36,262 nucleotides of DNA from an uncultured Bacteroidota bacterium (lineage in GTDB: Bacteria > Bacteroidota > Bacteroidia > Bacteroidales > P3): assembly GCA_902784465.1 (NCBI GenBank), contig CACZUZ010000022.1:1-36262 (forward strand), in the 5' to 3' direction. The notes beneath the pieces are model-generated. The model had not been told where the DNA came from and did no database searches. It saw only the letters and a program-made list of their open reading frames with translations. Made by a program: the position numbers and the translations under genes. This document shows, piece after piece, positions 15,559-23,437 of the stretch. Each line of letters starts with the position of its first letter. The stretch's first letter is position 1.

Positions 15559-16884
15559 CTACAGGAATTGTGTATGGTATACCGGCAGGCATGTCGTCTG
15601 TCCGTCCTGATGTTGATCCTTGGTGTAAAGAAGTATGCGTTGGCTGATACGTGAGGAGAACTTCTCGCAAAAAACATCTAGCGACTTGTGGGTGTTATAT
15701 CCGGACGATTTCACCTCGATTGGTACAATTTTATTGCCACGGGAGAGCAGAAAGTCTATCTCATAGCTGTGCTTATCATCTTTGGGGAATGTATAATAGA
15801 ACAATCGGTTTCCGCTCGCTGAGAGCATCTGGGCAATTAGATTCTCATATACATAGCCCAAGTTTGCTGCCAGCTTGTCACTAAGCAGTTGCTGATAGAT
15901 AATATTCTCTGTATAATCCTTGTTCCAAAAACTCAAAGTCACAAACAAACCGGTATCTGCCAGAAAAACCTTATATCGAGATACATCTCGGTTCAACGAC
16001 ATTCCAATATTAGGATCCGTGCAATGGTAACAAAACTGTGTAGTCTTACTTTCCGACAATATTTGCATCAGCTCGACTTTTTTGTCATTTGATACATCTC
16101 CAATGGCACTATATGGAACAAAACGTCCTACAGACCTACTCAACTGGGACGGAATAGACATAAAGAGTTGTCCTGCACCCCCAGACGGGTCGATTTTCAG
16201 GAAGTCTTCATCATACAAACGGATGATGTTTCTTTTGGTTTCATCAACCTTTTTGAAGTTGTTGGTAGACAAATAGGTGTCAACTGATTGAGGCATTCCT
16301 CCCACAAGCATATACAGGCGTAACTCTCTCATCTTTTGACGATGGACAGTTCCAAGCGGAATCTTTTTCTCATAGGACATTCTTAGCAGCGGCACAGAGG
16401 ACTCGTCTCCCAATGCCCATCGAAATTCCTCGTAATCCATGGGATGCATCATCACACGCTCCTCTTCGCTAGGGATTGTGATATTCTGTGTATTCTTCCT
16501 TATACTTATTAGCGACCCTGTCTCGATGTAGTCGTAACGTCCGTCGGCAACCAAGTATTTAATTGCTTGCCGAGCGTTAGGACATTTTTGAACCTCATCA
16601 AATACTATGAGCGACTTACGTTCGAAAAGCTGTACATTATATGTATTCTGCAAGGAGATGAACAGGTAATTCAAATCAGAAAGGTCGTCAAACAGGGCAA
16701 TTGTGGACGGGGATGCTCGGTTGAAATCTATAAGAATATACGATTTATACTCCTTCTTTGCGAAATTCTCTACAATTGTGGATTTACCCACACGTCGCGC
16801 ACCTTCAACCAAGATGGCGGTTCTCCCATTTTGCTCACTCTTCCATTCAAGCAATCTGTCATATAGTTTACGTTTGAATATCAT
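15559..16884 (-). CDS. AAA+ ATPase with DUF4143 / PD-(D/E)XK-like C-terminus (ATPase 2)
   Basis: 441 residues from the ATG at 16882-16884 (MIFKRKLYDRLLEW); an upstream alternative would start before the probable transcript. Walker A ILVEGARRVGKSTIV, Walker B KSLIVFDEVQKCP, then YIETGSLISI. DUF4143 helical region about 190-330. The C-terminus has YEIDFLLSRGNK and IVPIEVKSSGYN, a clear E-I-D ... E-V-K PD-(D/E)XK pattern that probably keeps metal ligands. Sequence differs strongly from ATPases 1 and 3, so these are not recent duplicates. It ends 8 bp from the convergent CotH gene. The promoter has the shared 13-bp core and a 32-bp repeat array. Confidence 0.88.
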   Translation of the reverse strand: MIFKRKLYDRLLEWKSEQNGRTAILVEGARRVGKSTIVENFAKKEYKSYILIDFNRASPSTIALFDDLSDLNYLFISLQNTYNVQLFERKSLIVFDEVQKCPNARQAIKYLVADGRYDYIETGSLISIRKNTQNITIPSEEERVMMHPMDYEEFRWALGDESSVPLLRMSYEKKIPLGTVHRQKMRELRLYMLVGGMPQSVDTYLSTNNFKKVDETKRNIIRLYDEDFLKIDPSGGAGQLFMSIPSQLSRSVGRFVPYSAIGDVSNDKKVELMQILSESKTTQFCYHCTDPNIGMSLNRDVSRYKVFLADTGLFVTLSFWNKDYTENIIYQQLLSDKLAANLGYVYENLIAQMLSASGNRLFYYTFPKDDKHSYEIDFLLSRGNKIVPIEVKSSGYNTHKSLDVFCEKFSSRISQRILLYTKDQHQDGQTTCLPVYHTQFL

Positions 16885-16909
16885 CGCATTTTTTATTTGA
16901 AAAACAGTG

Positions 16910-16917
16910 CAAAGATA
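16910..16917 (-). promoter_or_regulatory. -7 element of ATPase 2
   Basis: TATCTTTG on the minus strand inside TTGTATCTTTGCA; TTTG -33 box at 16937-16940 (19-bp spacing), which lies in the first repeat unit. The ATG is 25 bp downstream. Confidence 0.75.
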
Positions 16918-16927
16918 CAACTTTTTC

Positions 16928-17040
16928 CGAATCCCCCAAAATTTTTTTTGCGATTTTACCGATTCCCCCGAAATTTTTTTTGCGATTTTACCGAATTCCC
17001 CGAAATTTTTTTCGCCATTTTACCGAATCCCCCGAAATTC
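16928..17040. repeat. 32-bp direct repeats, 3.5 copies, upstream of ATPase 2
   Basis: Units at 16928-16959, 16960-16991, 16992-17023 and a half unit at 17024-17040. Each starts CGAATCCCCC (one or two changes), followed by GAAATTTTTTTT and GCGATTTTAC. No spacers; period 32 bp, close to three helical turns. The first unit covers the -33 box. The last half unit ends 21 bp short of the 3' end of the next gene (17062). Confidence 0.9.
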
Positions 17041-17061
17041 ACGAGTGTGGAGTGTACCGGT

Positions 17062-17967
17062 TTATTCCTTGTCGAACAGTGCGAAACGTTGACGGAGGAG
17101 TTGGATGGCTTCGATGTTGCGGGGCACCTGTAGGTCGAGGATGCCGTCGCGGAGGCCTATCATACGGCCATTTTTCACTGCGCTGAGCTTGTCGTAGGGC
17201 GATGCCTGGCAGAAACGTACACTATCCTCGGCGCGTATCAGTATGAAGTCGGGGTCCGACTGCATCAGGGCTTCGAGACTGTAGCTCCATCCCTCGCTGT
17301 CGGAAGCTATGTTGTAGCCGCCTGCCATATCGATAATCTCGTTGATGAACGTGTTGCCACCTGCCGTGAAGTTGCCACCGCTGCCGAAGCCGACGACATA
17401 ATATACCGTCGGACGCGACTCGTCGGGGATATAGTCCTGACCCTTCATCATCTCTTCCATCCTGCCGCGAAGCACAGCGTTGAGGCTGTCGGCACGGTCG
17501 GGTCTGCCTATCAAGCCACCTATCTTGGAAATGTTTTCATACAGTCCGTCGAAATGCGGCTTCTCGATGACGCATACCAGCGGCACACCCATGTCGGCAA
17601 ACTGTTTCACGACCTTCTGCGGCACCATCGAGCCACTGATGATAAGGTCGGGATTGCACGACAACACCTTCTCGATGTTGAGGTTACTGATGCCCCCGAT
17701 GTTCTCGATGCGGGCCGCCTCGGGCGGATAGACACAAAACTCGGTGCGTCCCACCAACAGGCTGTCGGCCCCGAGGGCGAAAATAATCTCTGTCACCGCC
17801 GGCGACAGGGAGACGACCCTTTGCGGATTGTCAGGCACCCTGACAACGACGCCGTAATCGTCGGTGTATTCTGTAGTGTTGTCAGACTTCTGGGATGTCG
17901 GGTTGTTGCAAGAGCTGAAGCACACCAGCAATGCCACAAACGCAACGGACAATATCTTTTTCATCAT
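17062..17967 (-). CDS. Periplasmic-binding-protein-type lipoprotein (BtuF/FecB-like metal-chelate receptor)
   Basis: 301 residues. An SPII signal ends FSSC (Cys21-22). The mature part shows the helical-backbone metal-receptor fold: RVVSLSPAVTEIIFALGADS near the start of lobe 1, VGRTEFCVYP, NIEKVLSCNPDLIISG, then the long backbone helix and lobe 2 (YYVVGFGSGGNFTAGGNTFI, MQSDPDFILIRAE). The family delivers cobalamin, siderophores or haem to BtuCD/FecCD transporters. No permease or ATPase gene is adjacent, so the partner is elsewhere. It is 1.2 kb from a divergent B12-riboswitch gene, which makes cobalamin the more attractive ligand; this is inference. Confidence 0.85.
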   Translation of the reverse strand: MMKKILSVAFVALLVCFSSCNNPTSQKSDNTTEYTDDYGVVVRVPDNPQRVVSLSPAVTEIIFALGADSLLVGRTEFCVYPPEAARIENIGGISNLNIEKVLSCNPDLIISGSMVPQKVVKQFADMGVPLVCVIEKPHFDGLYENISKIGGLIGRPDRADSLNAVLRGRMEEMMKGQDYIPDESRPTVYYVVGFGSGGNFTAGGNTFINEIIDMAGGYNIASDSEGWSYSLEALMQSDPDFILIRAEDSVRFCQASPYDKLSAVKNGRMIGLRDGILDLQVPRNIEAIQLLRQRFALFDKE

Positions 17968-17984
17968 CTTAATGTTTTACAGTA

Positions 17985-18016
17985 AAGAGGGGATGCCGCA
18001 GGCGACATCCCCTCTT
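17985..18016 (-). terminator. Hairpin between gapA and the binding-protein gene
   Basis: Perfect 11-bp stem AAGAGGGGATG (17985-17995) / CATCCCCTCTT (18006-18016) with a GC-rich 10-nt loop. The T-tract on the minus strand is weak, so it may be a partial terminator or an mRNA-stability hairpin between two co-directional genes. Confidence 0.6.
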
Positions 18017-18069
18017 GTGAGTTATTTGTTGTCTCCACAGTATGAGAAGACTTAGTGCTACCACAATGA

Positions 18070-19077
18070 TTAGAGCAGTTTTGCCAGCTTGGCGGCGAGG
18101 TCGCCGACGCGGGTGCTGTAGCCCTTCTCGTTGTCGTACCAGCTGACAATCTTGATGAAGTTGCCATCCATGACCTGGGTCAGGAGAGCGTCGAAGATGC
18201 TGCTGTGGGTGTTGTCGATGATGTCGATGCTGACGATGGGCTCTTCGACATACTGGAGGACACCCTTCATCGGGCCTTCAGCGGCCTCCTTGATGGCGGC
18301 GTTGACTTCCTCCTTGGTGACGTTGCGGTTGAGCTCGGCGGTGAGGTCAACGACAGAGCCGTCGGGAGTGGGGACGCGCATGGCGAAGCCATCGAGTTTG
18401 CCTTTCAGCTCGGGGATAACCAGACCCACAGCCTTGGCGGCGCCGGAGGAGGTGGGGATGATGCTGACGGCAGCGGCACGGGCACGACGGAGGTCGCTGT
18501 GCGGCTGGTCGAGAATCTTCTGGTCGTTGGTGTAGCTGTGAACGGTGTTCATCAGACCACGCTTGATGCCGAACTTGTCGTTCAGAACCTTGGCGACAGG
18601 AGCCAAGCAGTTGGTGGTGCAGCTGGCGTTGCTGACGAGCTGCATATCTTTGGTCAGCACATTGTCGTTGACACCCATAACCACAGTGGCGTCGACGTCG
18701 TCGGCCTTGCCAGCGGGAACGGTGAGGATGACCTTCTTGGCACCAGCGTTGATGTGCTTCATCATCTGCTCGCGTTTCTTGAAGAGACCGGTGGACTCGA
18801 CAACGATGTCAACACCAAGCTCCTTCCAGGGGAGGTTCTGCGGGTCGCGCTCGGCGTAGATTTTAACCTTCTTGCCGTTGACCACAAGGCAGTCGCCCTC
18901 AGCATGCACTTCACCGTCGAAGTTCTCATGGACAGAGTCATATTTGAACAGATATGCCAGGGTGTCGGCACTGGTGAGGTCATTGATTGCAACGATTTCG
19001 AGCTCGGGATGGGCGAGCATTGCGCGGAAAGACATTCTTCCGATTCGGCCAAAGCCGTTGATAGCTACTTTTGCCAT
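18070..19077 (-). CDS. gapA: Type I glyceraldehyde-3-phosphate dehydrogenase
   Basis: 335 residues, standard length. A glycolytic NAD-dependent enzyme oxidising glyceraldehyde-3-phosphate to 1,3-bisphosphoglycerate in the cytoplasm. N-terminal Rossmann motif INGFGRIGR; INDLTSADTLAYLFKYDS; active site SNASCTTNCLAP with Cys153, and His180 in NTVHSYTNDQ; C-terminal SWYDNEKGYSTRVGDL. A clear promoter lies upstream at 19131-19138. Confidence 0.98.
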   Translation of the reverse strand: MAKVAINGFGRIGRMSFRAMLAHPELEIVAINDLTSADTLAYLFKYDSVHENFDGEVHAEGDCLVVNGKKVKIYAERDPQNLPWKELGVDIVVESTGLFKKREQMMKHINAGAKKVILTVPAGKADDVDATVVMGVNDNVLTKDMQLVSNASCTTNCLAPVAKVLNDKFGIKRGLMNTVHSYTNDQKILDQPHSDLRRARAAAVSIIPTSSGAAKAVGLVIPELKGKLDGFAMRVPTPDGSVVDLTAELNRNVTKEEVNAAIKEAAEGPMKGVLQYVEEPIVSIDIIDNTHSSIFDALLTQVMDGNFIKIVSWYDNEKGYSTRVGDLAAKLAKLL

Positions 19078-19130
19078 ATTGAATTGTTATTTAATTAATT
19101 AATGTTAATTTTCCTTAAAGAATGGTTTTA

Positions 19131-19160
19131 CAAATATACGCACCTTTTTGATTCGGACAA
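19131..19160 (-). promoter_or_regulatory. gapA promoter
   Basis: -7 TATATTTG (19131-19138 on the minus strand) and -33 TTTG (19157-19160) with 19-bp spacing, 54 bp upstream of the gapA ATG. It is close to the divergent promoter of the riboswitch gene, about 30 bp away, so the two could interfere. Confidence 0.7.
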
Positions 19161-19189
19161 AAAAAAACTTGCAAAATATTTTTTTTGTG

Positions 19190-19197
19190 TATTTTTG
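19190..19197 (+). promoter_or_regulatory. -7 element of the B12-riboswitch transcript
   Basis: TATTTTTG matches TAnnTTTG. The expected start point falls at about 19200-19205, exactly where the riboswitch P1 stem begins. A weak -33 (CTTG, 19168-19171) has 18-bp spacing. Confidence 0.65.
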
Positions 19198-19199
19198 CA

Positions 19200-19382
19200 G
19201 CCGATTTGGTCGCCCCAAAAAGCGTCAAAAGGGAATCGGGTGAGAGTCCCGGACAGTCCCGCTGCTGTGAGTTCAATAACTTGCATGTCAACACAATAGC
19301 CACTGCATACCGCCACAGGTATATGGGAAGGCTGACAGGCAAGGAACGAGTCAGAAGACCTGCCAAATCTGAAAAAATCGGC
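19200..19382 (+). promoter_or_regulatory. Cobalamin (adenosyl/methylcobalamin) riboswitch aptamer
   Basis: Conserved strings in order: AATCGGGTGAGAGTCCCGG, ACAGTCCCGCTGCTGTGA, the B12-box region AGCCACTGCAT (19298-19308), GGGAAGGC, and GCAAGGAACGAGTCAGAAGA followed by CCTGCC. P1 is closed by GCCGATTT (19200-19207) with AAATCGGC (19375-19382). It should repress the downstream gene when cobalamin is abundant. Confidence 0.95.
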
Positions 19383-19412
19383 CCGCTTTCGAGGAAAAAG
19401 TAACCGATGGTC

Positions 19413-19466
19413 ATGAACTGTGTATCGAGAATTGAGAGCTTTGCGGTTCGTATTTCAACAGTTCAT
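19413..19466 (+). promoter_or_regulatory. Expression-platform hairpin of the riboswitch
   Basis: ATGAACTGT (19413-19421) pairs perfectly with ACAGTTCAT (19458-19466), 30 bp after the aptamer and 83 bp before the start codon. There is no T-tract after it, so control is more likely at translation or by a longer-range refolding than by simple termination. Confidence 0.5.
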
Positions 19467-19549
19467 CATTGCGATGCCATCCCACCTTTTCTTTTACGGC
19501 CTGCCGATACTTGTATTGATTGTCTAACCAATTTATAAAAGTATCAAAA

Positions 19550-21853
19550 ATGATGATTAAAAAACTATCTTATCTATTTGCCGCACTACTGTTTGCATCA
19601 GCAGCTACGGCTCAACCCCAGAAAACCATCTCCTTTCCGGCCAGCGACATCCAGTATTGGGTTGGATCTGGCAGCAATTCAGCTGTCGTCATCATAGCAT
19701 GGGACGACGTGGCGACACCCACGGCTTTGGCATGGGGTGTGCACTGGAATGGCAACGCCTCGGCTCTCGACCTCATCGACAGCATTCAGGCTTACGACAG
19801 CCGCTTCAGCAACGGTTCCTCAGCCACTGTTGCAAGTGCCACCTACAACGACGGGACGGTAACTCTCAGCTCCCCCACCAACTGGTGGTGCTATACCGTG
19901 AACGGCTCTTGGGCCGATGTGGGCTACACCGGTTACACGATGAGCAACGGCGACGTCATGGAGCTTAGCGCCGACTGCATGTTCGGCATGACCGAAGCAA
20001 CAGCAGCAACAAATCCCAACAATACGGGCGACATCCCCACCGAGGCCACCATTGCCGCCAGCGACATACTCTACTGGGTTGGCGAAGGCAGCAAACAGGT
20101 TGTTATGGCCGTCAACTGGGCCGACACCGCCCTCGCCTGGGGCTACCGCTTCAACGGCGACAAGACCGTCGCCGACATGATGAGCGACATCGCCGCCGCC
20201 GACCACCGCTTCAGCTATACCATGAACGGCGGCCTCCTCAGCGACATCAACTTCGTCGCCGGCAGCCGCACCCTCTCCATCACACCCGGCAACTACTGGG
20301 GCAGCACCAACAACGGCTTCATGGATATGGGTATGGGCCAGACTCTCAACAATGGTGACTTCGAGAAATGGGCCGACCCCGCCACCGGCGTCATCGTTGA
20401 CAGCACCTACGACGAGCAATATTCCTACTGGTGGTACACCTACGTCTACCCCATGACCATCTATCCCGTCAGCGTACCTGCACCCGTTGTCCCCGTCCCT
20501 GATGAAGCCACCATCGATGCTTCCGCCATCGAGTACTGGGTTGGCGAAGGCAGCAACCAGGTTGTTATGGCCGTCAACTGGGCCGACACCGCCCTTGCTT
20601 GGGGCTACCGCTTCAACGGCGACAAGACCGTCGCCGACATGATGAGCGACATCGCCGCCGCCGACCCACGTTTCAGCTACACCATGAACGGCGGCTACCT
20701 CGGCGACATCAACTTCGTCGCCGGCAACCGCACCCTCTCCATCACACCTGGCAACTACTGGAGCAGCACCAACAACGGCTTCATGGATATGGGTATGGGC
20801 CAGACCCTCAACAATGGTGACTTCGAGAAATGGGCCGACCCCGCCGCCGGCGTCATCGTCGACAGCACATACGACGAGCAATATTCCTACTGGTGGTACA
20901 CCTACGTCTATCCCATGACCATCTACGCTGCCGGCCAGCCTGAAGGCATGGGCCCCTTCTGCGGCATTGTTGGAACAGAGGGCTGCACTGCCGTCAAGTA
21001 TGACGACAGCCGCATCAAGGCCTGGGCTACCGCCTGCACCATCGTCCGCGGCTCGCAGAACCTCACCAACCCCGACGCTCCTGAAGTAACCTACGGCGAC
21101 GAAACGCAAGCTGTTGGTCCCTGCACAAGCAACAATTTGAACGTCGTCAGCCTCGGCGATGGCGGCTACGCCACCCTAACCTTCGAGAAGCCTATCGCCA
21201 ACGGCAACGGCTACGACTTCGCCGTCTTCGAGAACTCCTTCGACGACTACTTCCTCGAACTGGCTTTTGTCGAGGTCAGCTCCGACGGTCAGCGCTTCGT
21301 CCGCTTCCCCGCCACCAGCCTCACACAAACGGCTCGCCAGATTGTCAGCAGAGTCGATGCCACCTACATCAACAACCTCGCCGGCAAGTTCAAGACCGGT
21401 TTCGGCACTCCCTTCGACCTTGACGAACTGCGCGACAGCACCGCAATAGACATCAACAACATCACCCATGTACGCATCGTCGACGTTGTCGGCAGCATCG
21501 ACCCGCAGTATGCCACATACGACGCCTTTGGCCATATCGTCAACGACCCCTTCCCCACCATCAGCCATAGCGCCGGATTCGACCTCGACGGCATCGCTGT
21601 CATGAACCAGAAGAGCGAGGGCATAGACGATGTCGCAAGTCAGAACGTAATCGTCTTCCCCAACCCTGTCGTCAACGTGATGAACATCACCGTCAACGAG
21701 GAGATGACTGCTCAGCTGTTCGACATGTCGGGCCGCAACGTCATGACCGTCAGCCTCCACAATGGCAACAACAGCGTCAGCATGGAAGGCCTCAGCAATG
21801 GCGTCTACCTGCTCCGCACACCTGCCGGCGTGCAGAAGATTGTGAAAAGATAA
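19550..21853 (+). CDS. B12-riboswitch-controlled T9SS-secreted protein with three repeated domains
   Basis: 767 residues from the ATG at 19550; the adjacent ATG at 19553 is equivalent. Signal peptide 1-21 (AASAATAQ). Three tandem copies of a domain of about 130-155 residues follow, each opening YWVG[SE]GSxxxV and containing LAWGxxxxG...DxxxxIxAxDxRFS; copy 1 is diverged, copies 2 and 3 are almost identical. Next is a domain of about 230 residues (GPFCGIVGTEGCTAVKYDDS, LGDGGYATLTFEKPI, NGYDFAVFENSFDDYFLELA, VDVVGSIDPQYATYDAFG, FDLDGIAV) that I recall from cell-surface proteins near cobalamin-uptake genes. The final ~70 residues form a T9SS type A sorting domain (VIVFPNPVVNVMNITVN...GVYLLRT). 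Many Trp/Tyr residues suit a ring-stacking ligand. A secreted corrinoid-binding role is inferred from control and location, not proven. Confidence 0.8.
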   Translation: MMIKKLSYLFAALLFASAATAQPQKTISFPASDIQYWVGSGSNSAVVIIAWDDVATPTALAWGVHWNGNASALDLIDSIQAYDSRFSNGSSATVASATYNDGTVTLSSPTNWWCYTVNGSWADVGYTGYTMSNGDVMELSADCMFGMTEATAATNPNNTGDIPTEATIAASDILYWVGEGSKQVVMAVNWADTALAWGYRFNGDKTVADMMSDIAAADHRFSYTMNGGLLSDINFVAGSRTLSITPGNYWGSTNNGFMDMGMGQTLNNGDFEKWADPATGVIVDSTYDEQYSYWWYTYVYPMTIYPVSVPAPVVPVPDEATIDASAIEYWVGEGSNQVVMAVNWADTALAWGYRFNGDKTVADMMSDIAAADPRFSYTMNGGYLGDINFVAGNRTLSITPGNYWSSTNNGFMDMGMGQTLNNGDFEKWADPAAGVIVDSTYDEQYSYWWYTYVYPMTIYAAGQPEGMGPFCGIVGTEGCTAVKYDDSRIKAWATACTIVRGSQNLTNPDAPEVTYGDETQAVGPCTSNNLNVVSLGDGGYATLTFEKPIANGNGYDFAVFENSFDDYFLELAFVEVSSDGQRFVRFPATSLTQTARQIVSRVDATYINNLAGKFKTGFGTPFDLDELRDSTAIDINNITHVRIVDVVGSIDPQYATYDAFGHIVNDPFPTISHSAGFDLDGIAVMNQKSEGIDDVASQNVIVFPNPVVNVMNITVNEEMTAQLFDMSGRNVMTVSLHNGNNSVSMEGLSNGVYLLRTPAGVQKIVKR
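20072..20464 (+). repeat. First copy of near-identical 393-bp intragenic repeat
   Basis: Matches 20534-20926 at a constant offset of 462 bp with only scattered substitutions. It encodes domain copy 2 of the secreted protein. Confidence 0.9.
20534..20926 (+). repeat. Second copy of near-identical 393-bp intragenic repeat
   Basis: Domain copy 3. Differences from copy 2 are few and mostly conservative (for example KQ to NQ, HRFS to PRFS, GLLSD to GYLGD), pointing to a recent duplication or gene conversion. Confidence 0.9.
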
Positions 21854-21890
21854 CAATCTCTTTTTAATTAAACACTCATTATCAGTTCCC

Positions 21891-21930
21891 GAACTCCGAC
21901 TTCACCATGAGGTCGGAGTTCATTTTTTTT
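21891..21930 (+). terminator. Intrinsic terminator of the riboswitch gene
   Basis: Perfect 10-bp stem GAACTCCGAC (21891-21900) / GTCGGAGTTC (21912-21921), 11-nt loop, then A and eight T. It ends 5 bp before the convergent ATPase 3 gene. Confidence 0.92.
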
Positions 21931-21935
21931 AAAAA

Positions 21936-23129
21936 TCACAATAGGTTTTCCAAATCGCCGTTGAAGAACACCTCCAAAGGCATAGCAGGACCTCCCACAA
22001 TAAGGGAATGAGTAGGATGAAAGCGTTCTCTGAAGGTAGCCAGGCCACTGTTCATCTGGCGGCTACCGCTCTTCACTTCGATAGCCACAGTCTTGTCTCC
22101 ACGAGTAATCACAAAGTCCACTTCCTCGTTGTTCTCACGCCAATAATACAATTGGTATTCCAACTCATCTGCCTTGTCGAGCAAGTGACACCCCACAGCC
22201 GACTCCACCCATCTCCCCCACAACTGCGGATTGGTGTAAGCCTTCTCAAACGTCATACCTTCACTCATCACCGTCAGCAATGCATTGTTGTACACCTGCA
22301 ATTTGGGAATAGACTTGTATTTACGCGACATGCCAACCGTATATTTTTGCAAACCGGTAAGCAGCTTGCTTTCACCTAACACCTCCATGTAGTTCACCAA
22401 GGTAGTTGCATTTCCGGCATCCTGCAGCATGCCCAACATCTTGTTATACGCAAGCAATTCACCAGAATAGCCGCAGCCGAGTCTGAAAAGCTGGTGCATC
22501 AGTGCAGGCTTGTAGATGTAAGTTGTCTGTAACACATCTTTCTCGATGGCCGGTGCCACAATGGCTTCTCGCATATACCTCCGCCAACGGCTCTCGTTGG
22601 GCAGGTAGCCAGCACTCCCCGGATAACCACCGAAATAGACATACTGGTTGATGTCCCAGCCGAAAGCATCATGCATCTCCTTGAACGACCAATGTCCCAT
22701 CGGTATCAACTCGAAGCGTCCTGCCAATGACTCTGTCAGACCTTTTTTCAGCAGTAGTCTCGACGAACCAAGCAAAATCACCTTCAAATTCACATCGTTA
22801 AAGGTATCCGCATCCCATTCTTTCTTTACTTGCTCGCTCCAGTTGTCAATCTTATGCACCTCGTCGATAGCGAGTAGAAACTCTTTGCTACCAGAGAACC
22901 GCATACTCGACCGAGCTTCCTCCCACCGAGCGGCAATCCACTCGTTATCATCTGGAGTGACAGCGTCGGCATTAAAGTAAAGTGACGGCATCGAAACCTT
23001 CTCTAAGAGTTGTTTCACCACTGTTGTCTTTCCAATTTGACGGGGACCTGCAACCACTTGGATTGTCTTCCTCGGCTCTTGCAACCTGGAAATCAACTCG
23101 TTTATTTGTCCTCTTACTATCATAACCAT
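21936..23129 (-). CDS. AAA+ ATPase with DUF4143 / PD-(D/E)XK-like C-terminus (ATPase 3)
   Basis: 397 residues if started at the ATG at 23127-23129 (MVMIVRGQINELISRL); the ATG at 23121-23123 is equally possible. A longer reading to 23147 would overlap the -7 box and is rejected. Walker A QVVAGPRQIGKTTVV, Walker B EFLLAIDEVHKID, then VILLGSSRLLLKKGLTESLAGRFE, the typical AAA_14 arginine region. The C-terminus has NNEEVDFVITRGDK and VAIEVKSGSRQ, a PD-(D/E)XK pattern. The promoter has the shared 13-bp core, and a 22-bp repeat array starts 1 bp upstream of the -7 box. Function of the family unresolved; the gene stands alone. Confidence 0.88.
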   Translation of the reverse strand: MVMIVRGQINELISRLQEPRKTIQVVAGPRQIGKTTVVKQLLEKVSMPSLYFNADAVTPDDNEWIAARWEEARSSMRFSGSKEFLLAIDEVHKIDNWSEQVKKEWDADTFNDVNLKVILLGSSRLLLKKGLTESLAGRFELIPMGHWSFKEMHDAFGWDINQYVYFGGYPGSAGYLPNESRWRRYMREAIVAPAIEKDVLQTTYIYKPALMHQLFRLGCGYSGELLAYNKMLGMLQDAGNATTLVNYMEVLGESKLLTGLQKYTVGMSRKYKSIPKLQVYNNALLTVMSEGMTFEKAYTNPQLWGRWVESAVGCHLLDKADELEYQLYYWRENNEEVDFVITRGDKTVAIEVKSGSRQMNSGLATFRERFHPTHSLIVGGPAMPLEVFFNGDLENLL

Positions 23130-23144
23130 CTGTATTTCCGATTG

Positions 23145-23152
23145 CAAAGATA
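23145..23152 (-). promoter_or_regulatory. -7 element of ATPase 3
   Basis: TATCTTTG on the minus strand within TTGTATCTTTGCA, the same 13-bp core as at ATPases 1 and 2. The candidate -33 TTTG at 23175-23178 is 22 bp away. Only about 15-21 bp separate it from the start codon. Confidence 0.7.
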
Positions 23153-23153
23153 C

Positions 23154-23308
23154 AAAAAATCTTCAAATCTCCAACAAAAAATCTTCAAATCTTCAGAGAG
23201 AAATCTCCGATTCTTCATCTAAAAATCTTCAATTCTTCTTCATAAAATCTTCAAATTTCCGTCAGAAAATCTTCAAATCTTTCGAGAAAAATCTCCGATT
23301 CTTATTGC
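23154..23308. repeat. Seven 21-23-bp repeats upstream of ATPase 3
   Basis: Units of mean length 22 bp (23154-23308, 155 bp) fall into two types: A = AAAAATCTTCAAATCT-like, B = GAAATCTCCGATTCTT-like. The order is A A B A A A B. A 22-bp period is about two helical turns. The array starts 1 bp upstream of the -7 box and covers any -33 element. Confidence 0.85.
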
Positions 23309-23437
23309 AACAACCATATATTTACCACTGCCAAAATACAACAACCTCTCGATAATCCGTCGACAATGTTTCGACGGTGATGACTCTTCAATGCTTCTTC
23401 ATGGGGTCTATGTGGGTTCTCTTTTTCTCACATGAAA
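23309..23437. other. Short intergenic stretch with a 7-bp palindrome
   Basis: Contains CCGTCGA (23357-23363) and its inverted copy TCGACGG (23371-23377) around a 7-nt loop. No gene seen. Confidence 0.4.

Noticed and set aside
16928-17040. 32-bp direct repeats as a CRISPR array
   Set aside because: Units abut with no unique spacers, only 3.5 copies, no cas genes, and they overlap a promoter.
19820-21109. 429-codon minus-strand ORF opposite the riboswitch gene
   Set aside because: Antisense of the repeated domains; its apparent repeats merely mirror the sense repeats.
23154-23308. 22-bp repeats as a plasmid-type iteron origin
   Set aside because: No replication initiator gene nearby, and two other ATPase promoters in the window show analogous arrays.
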